From positions 1-35,185 of the forward strand of contig JAHDWN010000055.1 of NCBI GenBank assembly GCA_023382675.1: a stretch of 35,185 nt of DNA, written 5' to 3'. The translations under genes and the position numbers were made by a program. Of this stretch, positions 8,451 through 16,252 are shown piece by piece; the stretch's first letter is position 1; every line of letters starts with the position of its first letter. The notes below the pieces were generated by a model. It saw only the letters and a list, made by a program, of their open reading frames with translations. It was not told the origin of the DNA and made no database searches. The DNA comes from Anaerolineae bacterium. GTDB taxonomy: Bacteria > Chloroflexota > Anaerolineae > Aggregatilineales > Phototrophicaceae.

Positions 8451-9365
8451 ATGCCTCTGATCGAATGTATCCCAAATTTCAGCGAGGGACGCCGCCAGCC
8501 TGTGATCGATGCGATCGTCGCCGCGATTGCCTCTGCGCCTGTCGATGTGCTGGACGCCAGCAGTGACACCGATCACAACCGGTCGGTCGTGACGTTCGTT
8601 GGCGAACCGGAAGCCGTCGCTGAGGCCGCCTATCGGGGCATTCAGACGGCAGCCGAGCATATCGACCTGACGGAGCACACGGGGGTGCATCCGCGCGTTG
8701 GCGCTGCCGATGTCGTGCCATTCGTGCCGCTGCGTGAAAGTTCGCTGGCGGAATGTGCTGCGTTGGCGCGCACCCTCGGCCAAAGGGTGGGGGAGTCGCT
8801 GGGGCTGCCGGTTTTTCTGTATGAGGAGGCGGCGCTCGTTCCCGGTCGCACCGACCTGGCGCATATCCGGCGCGGCGGGTATGCGGGCTTGCGCGAGCGG
8901 ATGCAACAACCCGAATGGCAGCCGGACTTTGGCCCTGGCCAGTTGGGCAAAGCCGGCGCGGTCGTCATCGGCGCACGCAGACTGCTGATCGCCTTCAATG
9001 CCTATCTCGACACCGATGATGAGCAGGTAGCGCGCGCCATTGCCTACAAGATACGCGCATCAGGGGAGGGCCTGCCGCTGCTCAAAGCCATCGGCGTCAT
9101 CGTCGGCGGCGTTGCGCAGGTATCGATGAACCTGATCGATTTCCGGCAGACATCACTCCACGCAGCCATGAGCGCGCTGCACGCGGCGGCGGCAGAACAT
9201 GGCGTTCACGTGACGCGCACCGAATTGATCGGCTTGATCCCTCAGGCGGCTCTGCTAGACTATGCGCTGGCGAGTCTTCAGCTCCCGCGGACGACTCGCG
9301 AACAGGTATTGGAAACCCGTCTCGGTGCTGCGAATGGCGACTATCGACCGTTGGTATTTGAATGA
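8451..9365 (+). CDS. ftcD: Glutamate formimidoyltransferase (FtcD N-terminal type)
   Basis: This 304-residue enzyme transfers the formimino group from N-formiminoglutamate to tetrahydrofolate, the last step of one histidine-degradation route. The start IECIPNFSEGR, the SDTDHNRSVVTFVG block (about 38-51) with the family's active-site histidine region, and HPRVGAADVVPF (about 79-90) are all diagnostic. Length fits the stand-alone transferase domain; the cyclodeaminase domain is absent. Its ATG abuts the stop of the SH3-protein gene and its own stop overlaps the next start as ATGA, so translation is probably coupled on both sides. No hut genes are visible, which makes the context odd for a histidine-catabolic enzyme. 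Confidence 0.93.
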   Translation: MPLIECIPNFSEGRRQPVIDAIVAAIASAPVDVLDASSDTDHNRSVVTFVGEPEAVAEAAYRGIQTAAEHIDLTEHTGVHPRVGAADVVPFVPLRESSLAECAALARTLGQRVGESLGLPVFLYEEAALVPGRTDLAHIRRGGYAGLRERMQQPEWQPDFGPGQLGKAGAVVIGARRLLIAFNAYLDTDDEQVARAIAYKIRASGEGLPLLKAIGVIVGGVAQVSMNLIDFRQTSLHAAMSALHAAAAEHGVHVTRTELIGLIPQAALLDYALASLQLPRTTREQVLETRLGAANGDYRPLVFE

Positions 9366-10495
9366 CAAAAAAGCTCAGAATCATCTCTATTGTCGTGCTG
9401 CTTGCGATAGCGGGCTGCCAGACGGCTGTTGAGCAAACGCCGTTCGCGGCGACGTTGCCCTCAACCGTCGTGGCGACACAGGCTGTACAACAGAACACGG
9501 CCATTCCGACCGCGAATTTGCAGCCGAGCCGGACGCCGACGCTGCCGCCAACCCTGACGCTAACGCCATCGCACACGCCAACGATCACGCCATCGCCGAC
9601 AATCACACCGACTCTCACAGCGACCCCCATCCCGCCGAGCGCGACACCTATCGCATCGGCGACACCGACCGACCCGGCAGACGATCCGAACAACACGCCC
9701 GTGCCCACCTGGACGCCGCCTCCGGCCAATCCAGCGACGCAGATCACGGATCATTACGTCTTCAGCCGTCCCATCGCTGACGGCGGCGTCAACTGGGCCA
9801 ACCGGGTCTATCCGTATGCGGCGACGGCTGGGGGACGCTTCCGGCCACATCACGGCATCGACCTGGAAAACCCGACCGGGACGCCGATCCTGGCTGCTGG
9901 CGATGGTGTCGTCTTCTATGCGGGCTCCGACATCGACACGCTGTTTGGCCCGCAGCCGGATTTCTACGGCCGTGTCGTGGTCATCCAGCACAACATCAGC
10001 ACGCCCGAAGGCCAGCCGCTGTTCACACTCTACGGACACATGGACTCATTTCGCGTGGAAACCGGGCAGACCGTCACGCGCGGGCAACAGATCGGCACGG
10101 TCGGCGCTGCCGGGATCGCGTTAGGTCCCCACCTGCATTTCGAGGTGCGCGTTGGCGATCCCTACAACTACGGCGCGACACGCAACCCTGAGCTGTGGCT
10201 GCGGCCATATCCAACCTTTGGCACGCTTGCGGGCATCGTGAGGGATGTGAGCGGCAACCGCCTGTTTGAAGCGCCGCTGCGCGTCGAATCGGTCGATATT
10301 TCGCGCTTTGCCTTCAGCTATGCGAACGATAACACCAATCCTGACAGTGTTTTCGATGAGAACTTCGTGCTCGGCGATTTACCCGCCAACTACTATCAGG
10401 TGACTGTCAGTGACAATGGCCGGGTGCGTTTCCGCCAGATCGTGTATATCTATCCAAACCGGACGACCTGGCTGGACATTACCCTCAATCCATGA
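9362..10495 (+). CDS. M23-family peptidase lipoprotein (LytM-like) with Thr/Pro linker
   Basis: The 377-residue product is a probable membrane-anchored peptidoglycan endopeptidase. A lipoprotein signal ends at Cys19 (LAIAGC). Residues about 45-125 are a Thr/Pro-rich spacer. The M23 domain (about 150-270) shows the zinc ligands H163 and D167 in RPHHGIDL, H226 in LYGHMD, and H257/H259 in GPHLHFEV, so it should be active. The C-terminal part (about 285-377) resembles a carboxypeptidase-regulatory-like beta domain (GIVRDVSGNR, LGDLPANYYQVTV). The ATG overlaps the ftcD stop by ATGA. It probably acts on cross-links outside the membrane. Confidence 0.9.
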   Translation: MTKKLRIISIVVLLAIAGCQTAVEQTPFAATLPSTVVATQAVQQNTAIPTANLQPSRTPTLPPTLTLTPSHTPTITPSPTITPTLTATPIPPSATPIASATPTDPADDPNNTPVPTWTPPPANPATQITDHYVFSRPIADGGVNWANRVYPYAATAGGRFRPHHGIDLENPTGTPILAAGDGVVFYAGSDIDTLFGPQPDFYGRVVVIQHNISTPEGQPLFTLYGHMDSFRVETGQTVTRGQQIGTVGAAGIALGPHLHFEVRVGDPYNYGATRNPELWLRPYPTFGTLAGIVRDVSGNRLFEAPLRVESVDISRFAFSYANDNTNPDSVFDENFVLGDLPANYYQVTVSDNGRVRFRQIVYIYPNRTTWLDITLNP

Positions 10496-10615
10496 GCGGC
10501 TGCATTTCCGTATGTACTTTTGCCGCCACTCCATCGTAAAATCGACCTACATCGGCATTGCTGCGTTGAGCAGCCAACCCCAATCGTATGAATGGTTCGA
10601 GACTGGAGAGGCATG

Positions 10616-11083
10616 ATGACCGGCGTCACTTATTTGACTGTCGAAGGCAAACAAGAACTTGAGCGCGAACTCGACACGCTGGTGAACGTGAGACGCCCGG
10701 AACTGGCTCAAAAGCTGGCAGAGGCCGTCTCCCAGGGCGATCTCAAAGAGAACGCCGATTACCACGACGCCAAGGAACAGCAAGCGTTCGTCGAGGGGCG
10801 CATCAAGTATCTGGAGAATCTGCTCCGTTCGGCGGTGCTGATCGAGAATGACGGCGCGAGCGGCGTTGTAGGGCTGGGGACGCGCGTTACTATTGTCGAG
10901 GAAGGGTTTGACGAGGATGAGATCTACACCATCGTCGGCGTGGCCGAAGCGAACCCGAGCGAGCGCAAGATCTCTAATGAAAGCCCGGTTGGCAAGGCAC
11001 TGCTCGGACACAAGCCGGGCGACAAGGTGCGGGTTACTACCCCCGCCGGATCGGTCATCTTCAAGATCAAATCTGTCGACTAG
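10616..11083 (+). CDS. greA: Transcription elongation factor GreA
   Basis: GreA enters the RNA polymerase secondary channel and stimulates cleavage of backtracked transcripts. The protein is 155 residues, the usual size. An N-terminal coiled coil carries the acidic tip in the QGDLKENADYHDAKE segment (about residues 41-55), and the C-terminal FKBP-like domain ends with KVRVTTPAGSVIFKI. Three in-frame ATGs exist; 10616 is chosen because the GGAGAGG site at 10605-10611 is well spaced only for it. A 120-base gap separates it from the M23 gene, so it probably has its own promoter, though I could not assign convincing boxes. A strong hairpin terminator follows. Confidence 0.95.
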   Translation: MTGVTYLTVEGKQELERELDTLVNVRRPELAQKLAEAVSQGDLKENADYHDAKEQQAFVEGRIKYLENLLRSAVLIENDGASGVVGLGTRVTIVEEGFDEDEIYTIVGVAEANPSERKISNESPVGKALLGHKPGDKVRVTTPAGSVIFKIKSVD

Positions 11084-11126
11084 CCGCATATACCGGAGCA
11101 TGATCCGGTGGCGCAAAGTGAGAATC

Positions 11127-11155
11127 AAAAGCCGGAGCGTAACCTCCGGCTTTTT
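11127..11155. terminator. Bidirectional intrinsic terminator between greA and the convergent membrane-protein gene
   Basis: A perfect GCCGGAG/CTCCGGC stem (11131-11137 and 11144-11150) with loop CGTAAC is flanked by AAAA on the left and TTTTT on the right. It therefore has a U-tract in both directions and serves greA (+) and the gene ending at 11165 (-). Confidence 0.9.
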
Positions 11156-11164
11156 GCTGCTGTT

Positions 11165-12511
11165 TCAACGTACCGGGTTGAAATCGCCGGTGCCACCGAA
11201 CGGATCGTCGTCTTCGATCCGTGGTGGTTGCACAGGCGACGCAATCGGCGGCGGCGAACTCAACGGGCGCAGTGGCGGTGGCGCACCAAAGGTTGGGTCT
11301 GTCGGTGGGGGTGCAATCGGCGGCGGCGACATGACCGGTGCAGGTGTGCTGACGGGCGTAAAACTGGGCAGCGGCGCGGGTGCAGCAGCGGCTGCGACGG
11401 GTGCTGGCGCGGCTGCCGTAACGGGTTGTTCCCCGGCGGCCTTGCGCCAGGCGGCCAGTTCGATGGTCAGCTTGCCGAAATAGCTGTTGGGTGGCAGCGG
11501 GCCATCGCCATACTCGATCTCGACGATACGCGCCTGTAACCGCAGCGATGCAGTCTCCAGGATGGTGACTGCGCCGGGTTTTGCCAGTACAACCGGGCCT
11601 TTCGGCTCCAATTTGGCGCGCAGGCCGGGATCATTGTAGGCATGTTCCGACGCGAACACATGTGTGATGGTGCGCACGAAATCATCTTTATCGAACAACC
11701 AGACTTCGACGGCGGCCACATGGGCCGGGTCGCCCGTGCCGATGATCTCGGAGATACCCGCGCCGCATTCACCGAGGAATTTCTCTTCTGCGTCTTCGAT
11801 GCTGAACGAGTCGTCAAACTGCCCACGTCCGGGGATGTAAACCGACATGCGCTGCATCAGCGGCTTACCGTACTGCGAGATAGTGAAGTCGGTCTTTTGC
11901 GTGGCTTCCGCCTGGCGGCGCATTTCCGCTTCCTGACGCGCGCGGGCGACGCCCTCGTCGGCTGGCGCGCCAGCGCTGGCACGGCGGCGGATGACCGGCT
12001 CGAACAGGTTCGGGTAGATGAACAGCTTCCACAACCACGTGAGAATGACGAACACGATGGCGATCAGCAGCGGCGCGACGATCCACGGCAGGATGCTGCC
12101 GACCAGACTTGGCTGCGGTGCAGTGGCAGCCGTGTTTTGCGCAACTTCGGCATAGGGCAGAATCGCGCTCAAACGCTGAACACGCCCGGATTCCGTCGGG
12201 TCGTTGATCAGGCGGTTGATGATGCCGACCGGATCATCGACCTGGCGCAGGAGCAGCGTGATTTCCTGGCTGACATCGGCGTTGGCTGCGGCGTTGCGAT
12301 CTGCGAGCAACTTGACCCACTCATCCTGCCAGGTCTGATGCAGACTGTTGGGATCGGCGTCATAAAAAACCACGGGCGCAATCAAATATGCCCACATAAG
12401 CCCCAACAGCACGCCGACGACCAGTGCCAGGACGGTGCGGCGTCGCGGTGTGACTGGTTCGAGCAATACTTTATACAGGCCGTTATAGCTATCTTGCAGC
12501 CATTTGATCAT
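11165..12511 (-). CDS. Conserved two-helix membrane protein with Pro-rich tail, unknown function
   Basis: The product is 448 residues and not recognised. It has a transmembrane helix at about 26-46, an external helical segment (about 50-125), a second helix at about 137-163, a charged Arg/Glu/Gln-rich coiled-coil-like stretch (about 185-206), and a cytoplasmic beta-rich domain (about 207-355) that begins DFTISQYGKPLMQRMSVYIPG. The tail (about 362-448) is Ala/Pro-rich and disordered. AAAGG lies 7 bases before the ATG. It is the last gene of the leftward housekeeping run, 168 bases below topA, with its own possible promoter. Confidence 0.8.
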   Translation of the reverse strand: MIKWLQDSYNGLYKVLLEPVTPRRRTVLALVVGVLLGLMWAYLIAPVVFYDADPNSLHQTWQDEWVKLLADRNAAANADVSQEITLLLRQVDDPVGIINRLINDPTESGRVQRLSAILPYAEVAQNTAATAPQPSLVGSILPWIVAPLLIAIVFVILTWLWKLFIYPNLFEPVIRRRASAGAPADEGVARARQEAEMRRQAEATQKTDFTISQYGKPLMQRMSVYIPGRGQFDDSFSIEDAEEKFLGECGAGISEIIGTGDPAHVAAVEVWLFDKDDFVRTITHVFASEHAYNDPGLRAKLEPKGPVVLAKPGAVTILETASLRLQARIVEIEYGDGPLPPNSYFGKLTIELAAWRKAAGEQPVTAAAPAPVAAAAAPAPLPSFTPVSTPAPVMSPPPIAPPPTDPTFGAPPPLRPLSSPPPIASPVQPPRIEDDDPFGGTGDFNPVR

Positions 12512-12562
12512 GCCGCCGCCTTTCGTCTGTGAGGGTGTTCAGCGCAGCGTGCGTGGTACCAC

Positions 12563-12578
12563 CAAACACGCAAACACG
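12563..12578. repeat. Tandem octamer CAAACACG x2
   Basis: Two perfect adjacent copies of CAAACACG (12563-12570 and 12571-12578) sit in the leader of the 11165-12511 gene, next to the palindrome GTGGTACCAC (12553-12562). They might be a regulator-binding site, or chance. Confidence 0.4.
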
Positions 12579-12600
12579 TCAATCCAATCTCAACCATTAT

Positions 12601-12628
12601 AATATAATGCCATTCATAAATTACACAA
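12601..12628 (-). promoter_or_regulatory. Candidate promoter for the 11165-12511 membrane protein
   Basis: In an AT-rich island, the minus strand reads TTGTGT (12623-12628), a 16-base spacer and TATATT (12601-12606), with a further TATAAT at 12596-12601. The resulting leader would be about 80 bases and would contain the tandem octamers. Confidence 0.4.
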
Positions 12629-12633
12629 ACGGA

Positions 12634-12656
12634 AGGGCGCACTTGTCGCGCGCCCT
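12634..12656 (-). terminator. Hairpin after topA
   Basis: Arms AGGGCGC (12634-12640) and GCGCCCT (12650-12656) form a 7-bp GC-rich stem just beyond the topA stop. On the minus strand it is followed by TTCCGTTTGTGT, an interrupted U-rich stretch, so termination is likely partial. Confidence 0.5.
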
Positions 12657-12679
12657 GACTTATTGACTATCAATGATTG

Positions 12680-15100
12680 TCACGCCGATTCAACGCTGGC
12701 ATCTGCCGGTTGTTCAATCGGCTGTGTTTGGCCGCACTGCGTGCAGACGGCGGTTTTGCGGTTCTGCTCCACGAGGAGGCCGCCGCAATTCGAGCACGGC
12801 TGCGCCAGCGGACGTTTCCAGCTCGTGAAATCGCAGTCAGGATAGCGAGAACAGCCGTAGAAGGTGCGCCCGCGCTTCGAACGCCTGACGACGAGTTCGC
12901 CGCCGTGCTCCTTGCTGCAAACCGGACAGGGAATGCCCATCCGTTCCAGGTAGGGTTCGGTGTGGGTACATTCCGGAAAGGTCGAGCAGCCGATGAACTT
13001 GCCGAAGCGCCCATAGCGGATCACGAGCGGATTGCCGCAGACGGGGCAGTCGCGCCCGATTCGTTCTTCCTGGCTGACGCGCGGCATATGTGAGCGCGCC
13101 TGATCCAATTGCTGCTCGAACGGCTCATAGAATGAACCCAGCATGGGCCGCCAGGCACGACCACCGCCAGCGATCTCGTCAAGCTGATCCTCCATTTTGG
13201 CGGTGAACTGGTAATCCATCACCTCCGGGAAGTAGCCCACCAGCAGATCGTTGACGATTTTTCCCGTCTCGGTTGGCAGCAAGCGCTTGTCATGTTTGGT
13301 GACGTACTCGCGATCCTGAATGACACCCACGGTCGGCGCATACGTGCTGGGACGGCCAATGCCGTATTCTTCCAACGTGCGCACGAGGCTGGCTTCCGTA
13401 TAACGTGGCGGCGGTTGCGTGAAATGCTGCTCCGGCAGCAGTTCGAGCAGGTCGATGGCTTCGCCGACGGTCAAATCGGGCAGCACACGGCCTTCGTCTT
13501 CGTCTGCCGCTGCATCTTCATCACGTGTATCCTCGTAGAGGATGAGGAAGCCCTGGAATTTGAGCGTGCTGCCAGAAGCGCGGAACAGATAGACTGTGCC
13601 TTTGTCCCCGCGTGCTTCGATCTCGACGCGCTGAGTGCTGTAGACAGCGCTTTCCATCTGGCTGGCAACGAAACGCTGCCAGATCAGCGTGTACAGACGG
13701 AATTGATCGTTGGACTTGAAATATGCCTTGAGCTTTTCCGGCTCGCGCATCACGGACGTTGGGCGAATGGCTTCGTGAGCTTCCTGCGCGTTCTTGGCAC
13801 GTGTGCGATAGGTCGGCGCTTTGTCCGGCATATACGCCTTGCCGAAGCGTTTTTCGATGTATTCGCGTGCTTCTGTCTTTGCCTGCGGCGCGACGTGCAT
13901 ACTGTCAGTACGCATGTAGGTGATCAGACCGGTCGAACCTTCTTTGCCCAGGTCGATACCTTCATACAACTGCTGCGCAATCGTCATCGTCCGCCGGGCG
14001 TTGAAACCCAGGCGGCGTGATGCTTCCTGCTGGAGTGTGCTGGTCGTGAATGGGGCAGACGGCTTACGCTGGCGTTCACCGCGCTTGACATCGACCACCT
14101 TGTAGTCGCAGCGCTTGAGCACGTCGAGGTGCGGTGTTACGTCACCTTCGACCTTGAGGTCGGCATCATGCTTGCCGATCTTCACGAGGCGCGCGACGAA
14201 TGGACGTGTATCCGGGCGCTGGTGCTTTTGCAGGCGTGCGTCGAGCGTCCAGTATTCCTGCGGCACGAATGCCTCGATCTCGCGCTCGCGATCAACGATC
14301 AGGCGCACGGCAATGCTCTGAACGCGCCCAGCCGACAGACCGTTGCGCACCTTGTTCCACAGCAGTTCGCTGATGGTATAACCGACCAATCGATCCAGGA
14401 TGCGGCGTGCCTGCTGCGCATTGACGAGATCGAGGTCGATGTGGCGCGGATGGCTGAAGGCATCGCGGACGGCCTGCGGTGTGATCTCGTTGAAGACGAC
14501 GCGTTTCATCTTGTCGGCGTTGGCTTCAGTGGCGGCGATCAAATGCCAGGCAATCGCCTCGCCCTCGCGGTCGGGGTCGGTTGCCAGGAAGATCTCGTCT
14601 GCTGCGTCTACCGCCGCCTTCAACTCCTTGACGACGGCGCGCTTGTCGTTCGGCACACGGTACTTCGGCTCGAAGTTGTTTTCCACATCGACCGAAAGCT
14701 GCGAGACCAGCAGGTCGCGGACGTGGCCTTTGCTGGCTTTGACCGTGTAGCCATTGCCGAGATAGCCGCCGACGCTGCGTGCTTTCGCCGGCGACTCAAC
14801 AATCACGAGCTTGCCGACCTTGCTGTTGGAACGGACTCCGGCACGCGCCTTGGCCTGCTTTTTCTTCTTCTTGCTGCTGCCTTTGGTCGCCTTCTTGGCC
14901 TTCGGTTTAGACGGCGTGTGCACGATAACTGGCTTCGGCAGCCCGGCGTGGGCCTCGGTCGCGCCCATGCGAAACAGCGTCGTTCCGCAGACGGGGCATT
15001 GCCCTTTCGTTCCGGGCGTGCCTTTGGCGGTGAAGGTGGCTTGCGCGTTGATCATTTCGCGCTTGGTCTTACATTTTACGCAGTATGCTTCAAAACCCAT
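12680..15100 (-). CDS. topA: DNA topoisomerase I with N-terminal DUF5679-like zinc-ribbon domain
   Basis: This 806-residue type IA topoisomerase relaxes negative supercoils. The TOPRIM domain begins at KLVIVESPAKA (E102) and includes ATDPDREGE (D175, D177). The catalytic tyrosine is Y395 in GLITYMRTDS. Three C-terminal zinc ribbons follow (CPVCGNP...CSTFPEC, CPVCSKE...CSRYPDC, CSNCGG...CTQCG). Before TOPRIM there are about 95 extra residues: a four-cysteine domain (CVKC...CPVC, 7-38) resembling DUF5679, then a Lys-rich linker (about 65-88). This fusion is unusual for the family. The gene lies 32 bases after the mannose-1-P guanylyltransferase stop with no clear ribosome-binding site; an inverted repeat covers its start. 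Confidence 0.95.
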   Translation of the reverse strand: MGFEAYCVKCKTKREMINAQATFTAKGTPGTKGQCPVCGTTLFRMGATEAHAGLPKPVIVHTPSKPKAKKATKGSSKKKKKQAKARAGVRSNSKVGKLVIVESPAKARSVGGYLGNGYTVKASKGHVRDLLVSQLSVDVENNFEPKYRVPNDKRAVVKELKAAVDAADEIFLATDPDREGEAIAWHLIAATEANADKMKRVVFNEITPQAVRDAFSHPRHIDLDLVNAQQARRILDRLVGYTISELLWNKVRNGLSAGRVQSIAVRLIVDREREIEAFVPQEYWTLDARLQKHQRPDTRPFVARLVKIGKHDADLKVEGDVTPHLDVLKRCDYKVVDVKRGERQRKPSAPFTTSTLQQEASRRLGFNARRTMTIAQQLYEGIDLGKEGSTGLITYMRTDSMHVAPQAKTEAREYIEKRFGKAYMPDKAPTYRTRAKNAQEAHEAIRPTSVMREPEKLKAYFKSNDQFRLYTLIWQRFVASQMESAVYSTQRVEIEARGDKGTVYLFRASGSTLKFQGFLILYEDTRDEDAAADEDEGRVLPDLTVGEAIDLLELLPEQHFTQPPPRYTEASLVRTLEEYGIGRPSTYAPTVGVIQDREYVTKHDKRLLPTETGKIVNDLLVGYFPEVMDYQFTAKMEDQLDEIAGGGRAWRPMLGSFYEPFEQQLDQARSHMPRVSQEERIGRDCPVCGNPLVIRYGRFGKFIGCSTFPECTHTEPYLERMGIPCPVCSKEHGGELVVRRSKRGRTFYGCSRYPDCDFTSWKRPLAQPCSNCGGLLVEQNRKTAVCTQCGQTQPIEQPADASVESA

Positions 15101-15116
15101 GTGACTCGATTCACAT
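15099..15116. promoter_or_regulatory. CRP-like palindrome overlapping the topA start
   Basis: The sequence ATGTGA-CTCGAT-TCACAT contains TGTGA-N6-TCACA, the consensus half-sites of CRP-family regulators. It overlaps the first two bases of the topA ATG. In RNA the same symmetry makes a 6-bp hairpin that would cover the start codon. Which role, if either, is real cannot be told from sequence. Confidence 0.4.
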
Positions 15117-15132
15117 CCACTTTGTTGACGGT

Positions 15133-16215
15133 CTAGATATAGTCGTTCATGTTCGTTGCTTTGAGCTGTTCGACGATGTTTTTGACATCTTGAGCGCGCT
15201 CACGAGTGCAGATGAACAGGGCGTCATCCGTTTCTACGACCACAAGGTCTTCGACGCCAATGGTCGCCACGAGCTTACCGGAATAGACGAGCGTGTTCGT
15301 CGTGTCGATGGCAATCCATTCCTGCGGATTGCCATGTGTGCAATTGCCCTTGTCGTTCTTACTCAGCACATCATACAATGTACTCCAGCTTCCCACATCG
15401 CTCCAGCCTATGTCAACCGGGATCACGGCGATTCGGTCAGCATGTTCCATGACGGCGTAGTCGAGCGATTTCTTCTCGAAGCTTTCCCAGGTAGCCTGGA
15501 GCGTCGCCTGATAGGCTGGGGTATCAATCGCGCTGGCTATTTGCGCCATATGTTGATGATATGCTGGCTGTTGGCGCTCAAATTCGTCGACCGCGCGTTC
15601 TGCGCGCCAGATGAACATCCCGGAATTCCAGGAATACTCTCCAGACATCAAAAACTCAATGGCCTTCTCTCGCGGCGGTTTTTCCTCGAACCTGGCCGCA
15701 TGATACGCTCGCAAGCCACGTGTTTGTGTCAGCGGCTCTCCCCGCCGGATATAGCCAAACGCTGATGACGGTTGCGTCGGCGAAATGCCGAGGGTGACGA
15801 TGTAGTCTTGCTGCGCCACCTCATAGGCGGCGGCGAGCGCGTTGCGGAAGCCGGATTTGTCGGCGATGTGATGGTCGGCTGTCAGAATCGCAATCGTCGC
15901 TTGAGGGTCGTGCTGATGAATGACCGCCACGCCTAAGGCTGCCGCCGGGCCGCTGTCGCGCGCCGAAGGCTCCAGAATGAAGTTGCGTTCGGGGATTTCC
16001 GGCGCTTGCCGCATCAATTCCTCGGTATAGCGTTCGCCAGCCACGACGTAGACGCGATCCGGCGTGAACAGCGGTGCGAGCCTTGTCATGCTCACACGGA
16101 ACATCGACTCGTCTTCGACCAGAGGCAGGAACTGTTTGGGCGTTTGCCTCCGGCTCATCGGCCACAGGCGTGTGCCGCCGCCGCCCGCCATGATCAGCGC
16201 GTAGTAGTGCTCCAT
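15133..16215 (-). CDS. manC: Mannose-1-phosphate guanylyltransferase
   Basis: The 360-residue enzyme makes GDP-mannose from mannose-1-phosphate and GTP for glycan or polysaccharide synthesis. The nucleotide-binding signature AGGGGTRLWPMSR lies at the N-terminus, followed by PKQFLPL; ILTADHHIADK (about 98-108) and FEEKPPREKA are also family marks. The isomerase half found in bifunctional ManC enzymes is absent. The open frame extends 12 codons upstream to a TTG, but ATG 16215 has AGAGG about 10 bases before it and places the signature at the normal distance. It follows dprA by 37 bases and precedes topA by 32, so it is in the same leftward operon. Confidence 0.92.
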   Translation of the reverse strand: MEHYYALIMAGGGGTRLWPMSRRQTPKQFLPLVEDESMFRVSMTRLAPLFTPDRVYVVAGERYTEELMRQAPEIPERNFILEPSARDSGPAAALGVAVIHQHDPQATIAILTADHHIADKSGFRNALAAAYEVAQQDYIVTLGISPTQPSSAFGYIRRGEPLTQTRGLRAYHAARFEEKPPREKAIEFLMSGEYSWNSGMFIWRAERAVDEFERQQPAYHQHMAQIASAIDTPAYQATLQATWESFEKKSLDYAVMEHADRIAVIPVDIGWSDVGSWSTLYDVLSKNDKGNCTHGNPQEWIAIDTTNTLVYSGKLVATIGVEDLVVVETDDALFICTRERAQDVKNIVEQLKATNMNDYI

Positions 16216-16252
16216 CCGTCGATTACCTCTAAAGATGATAGGGAAAAACAAA

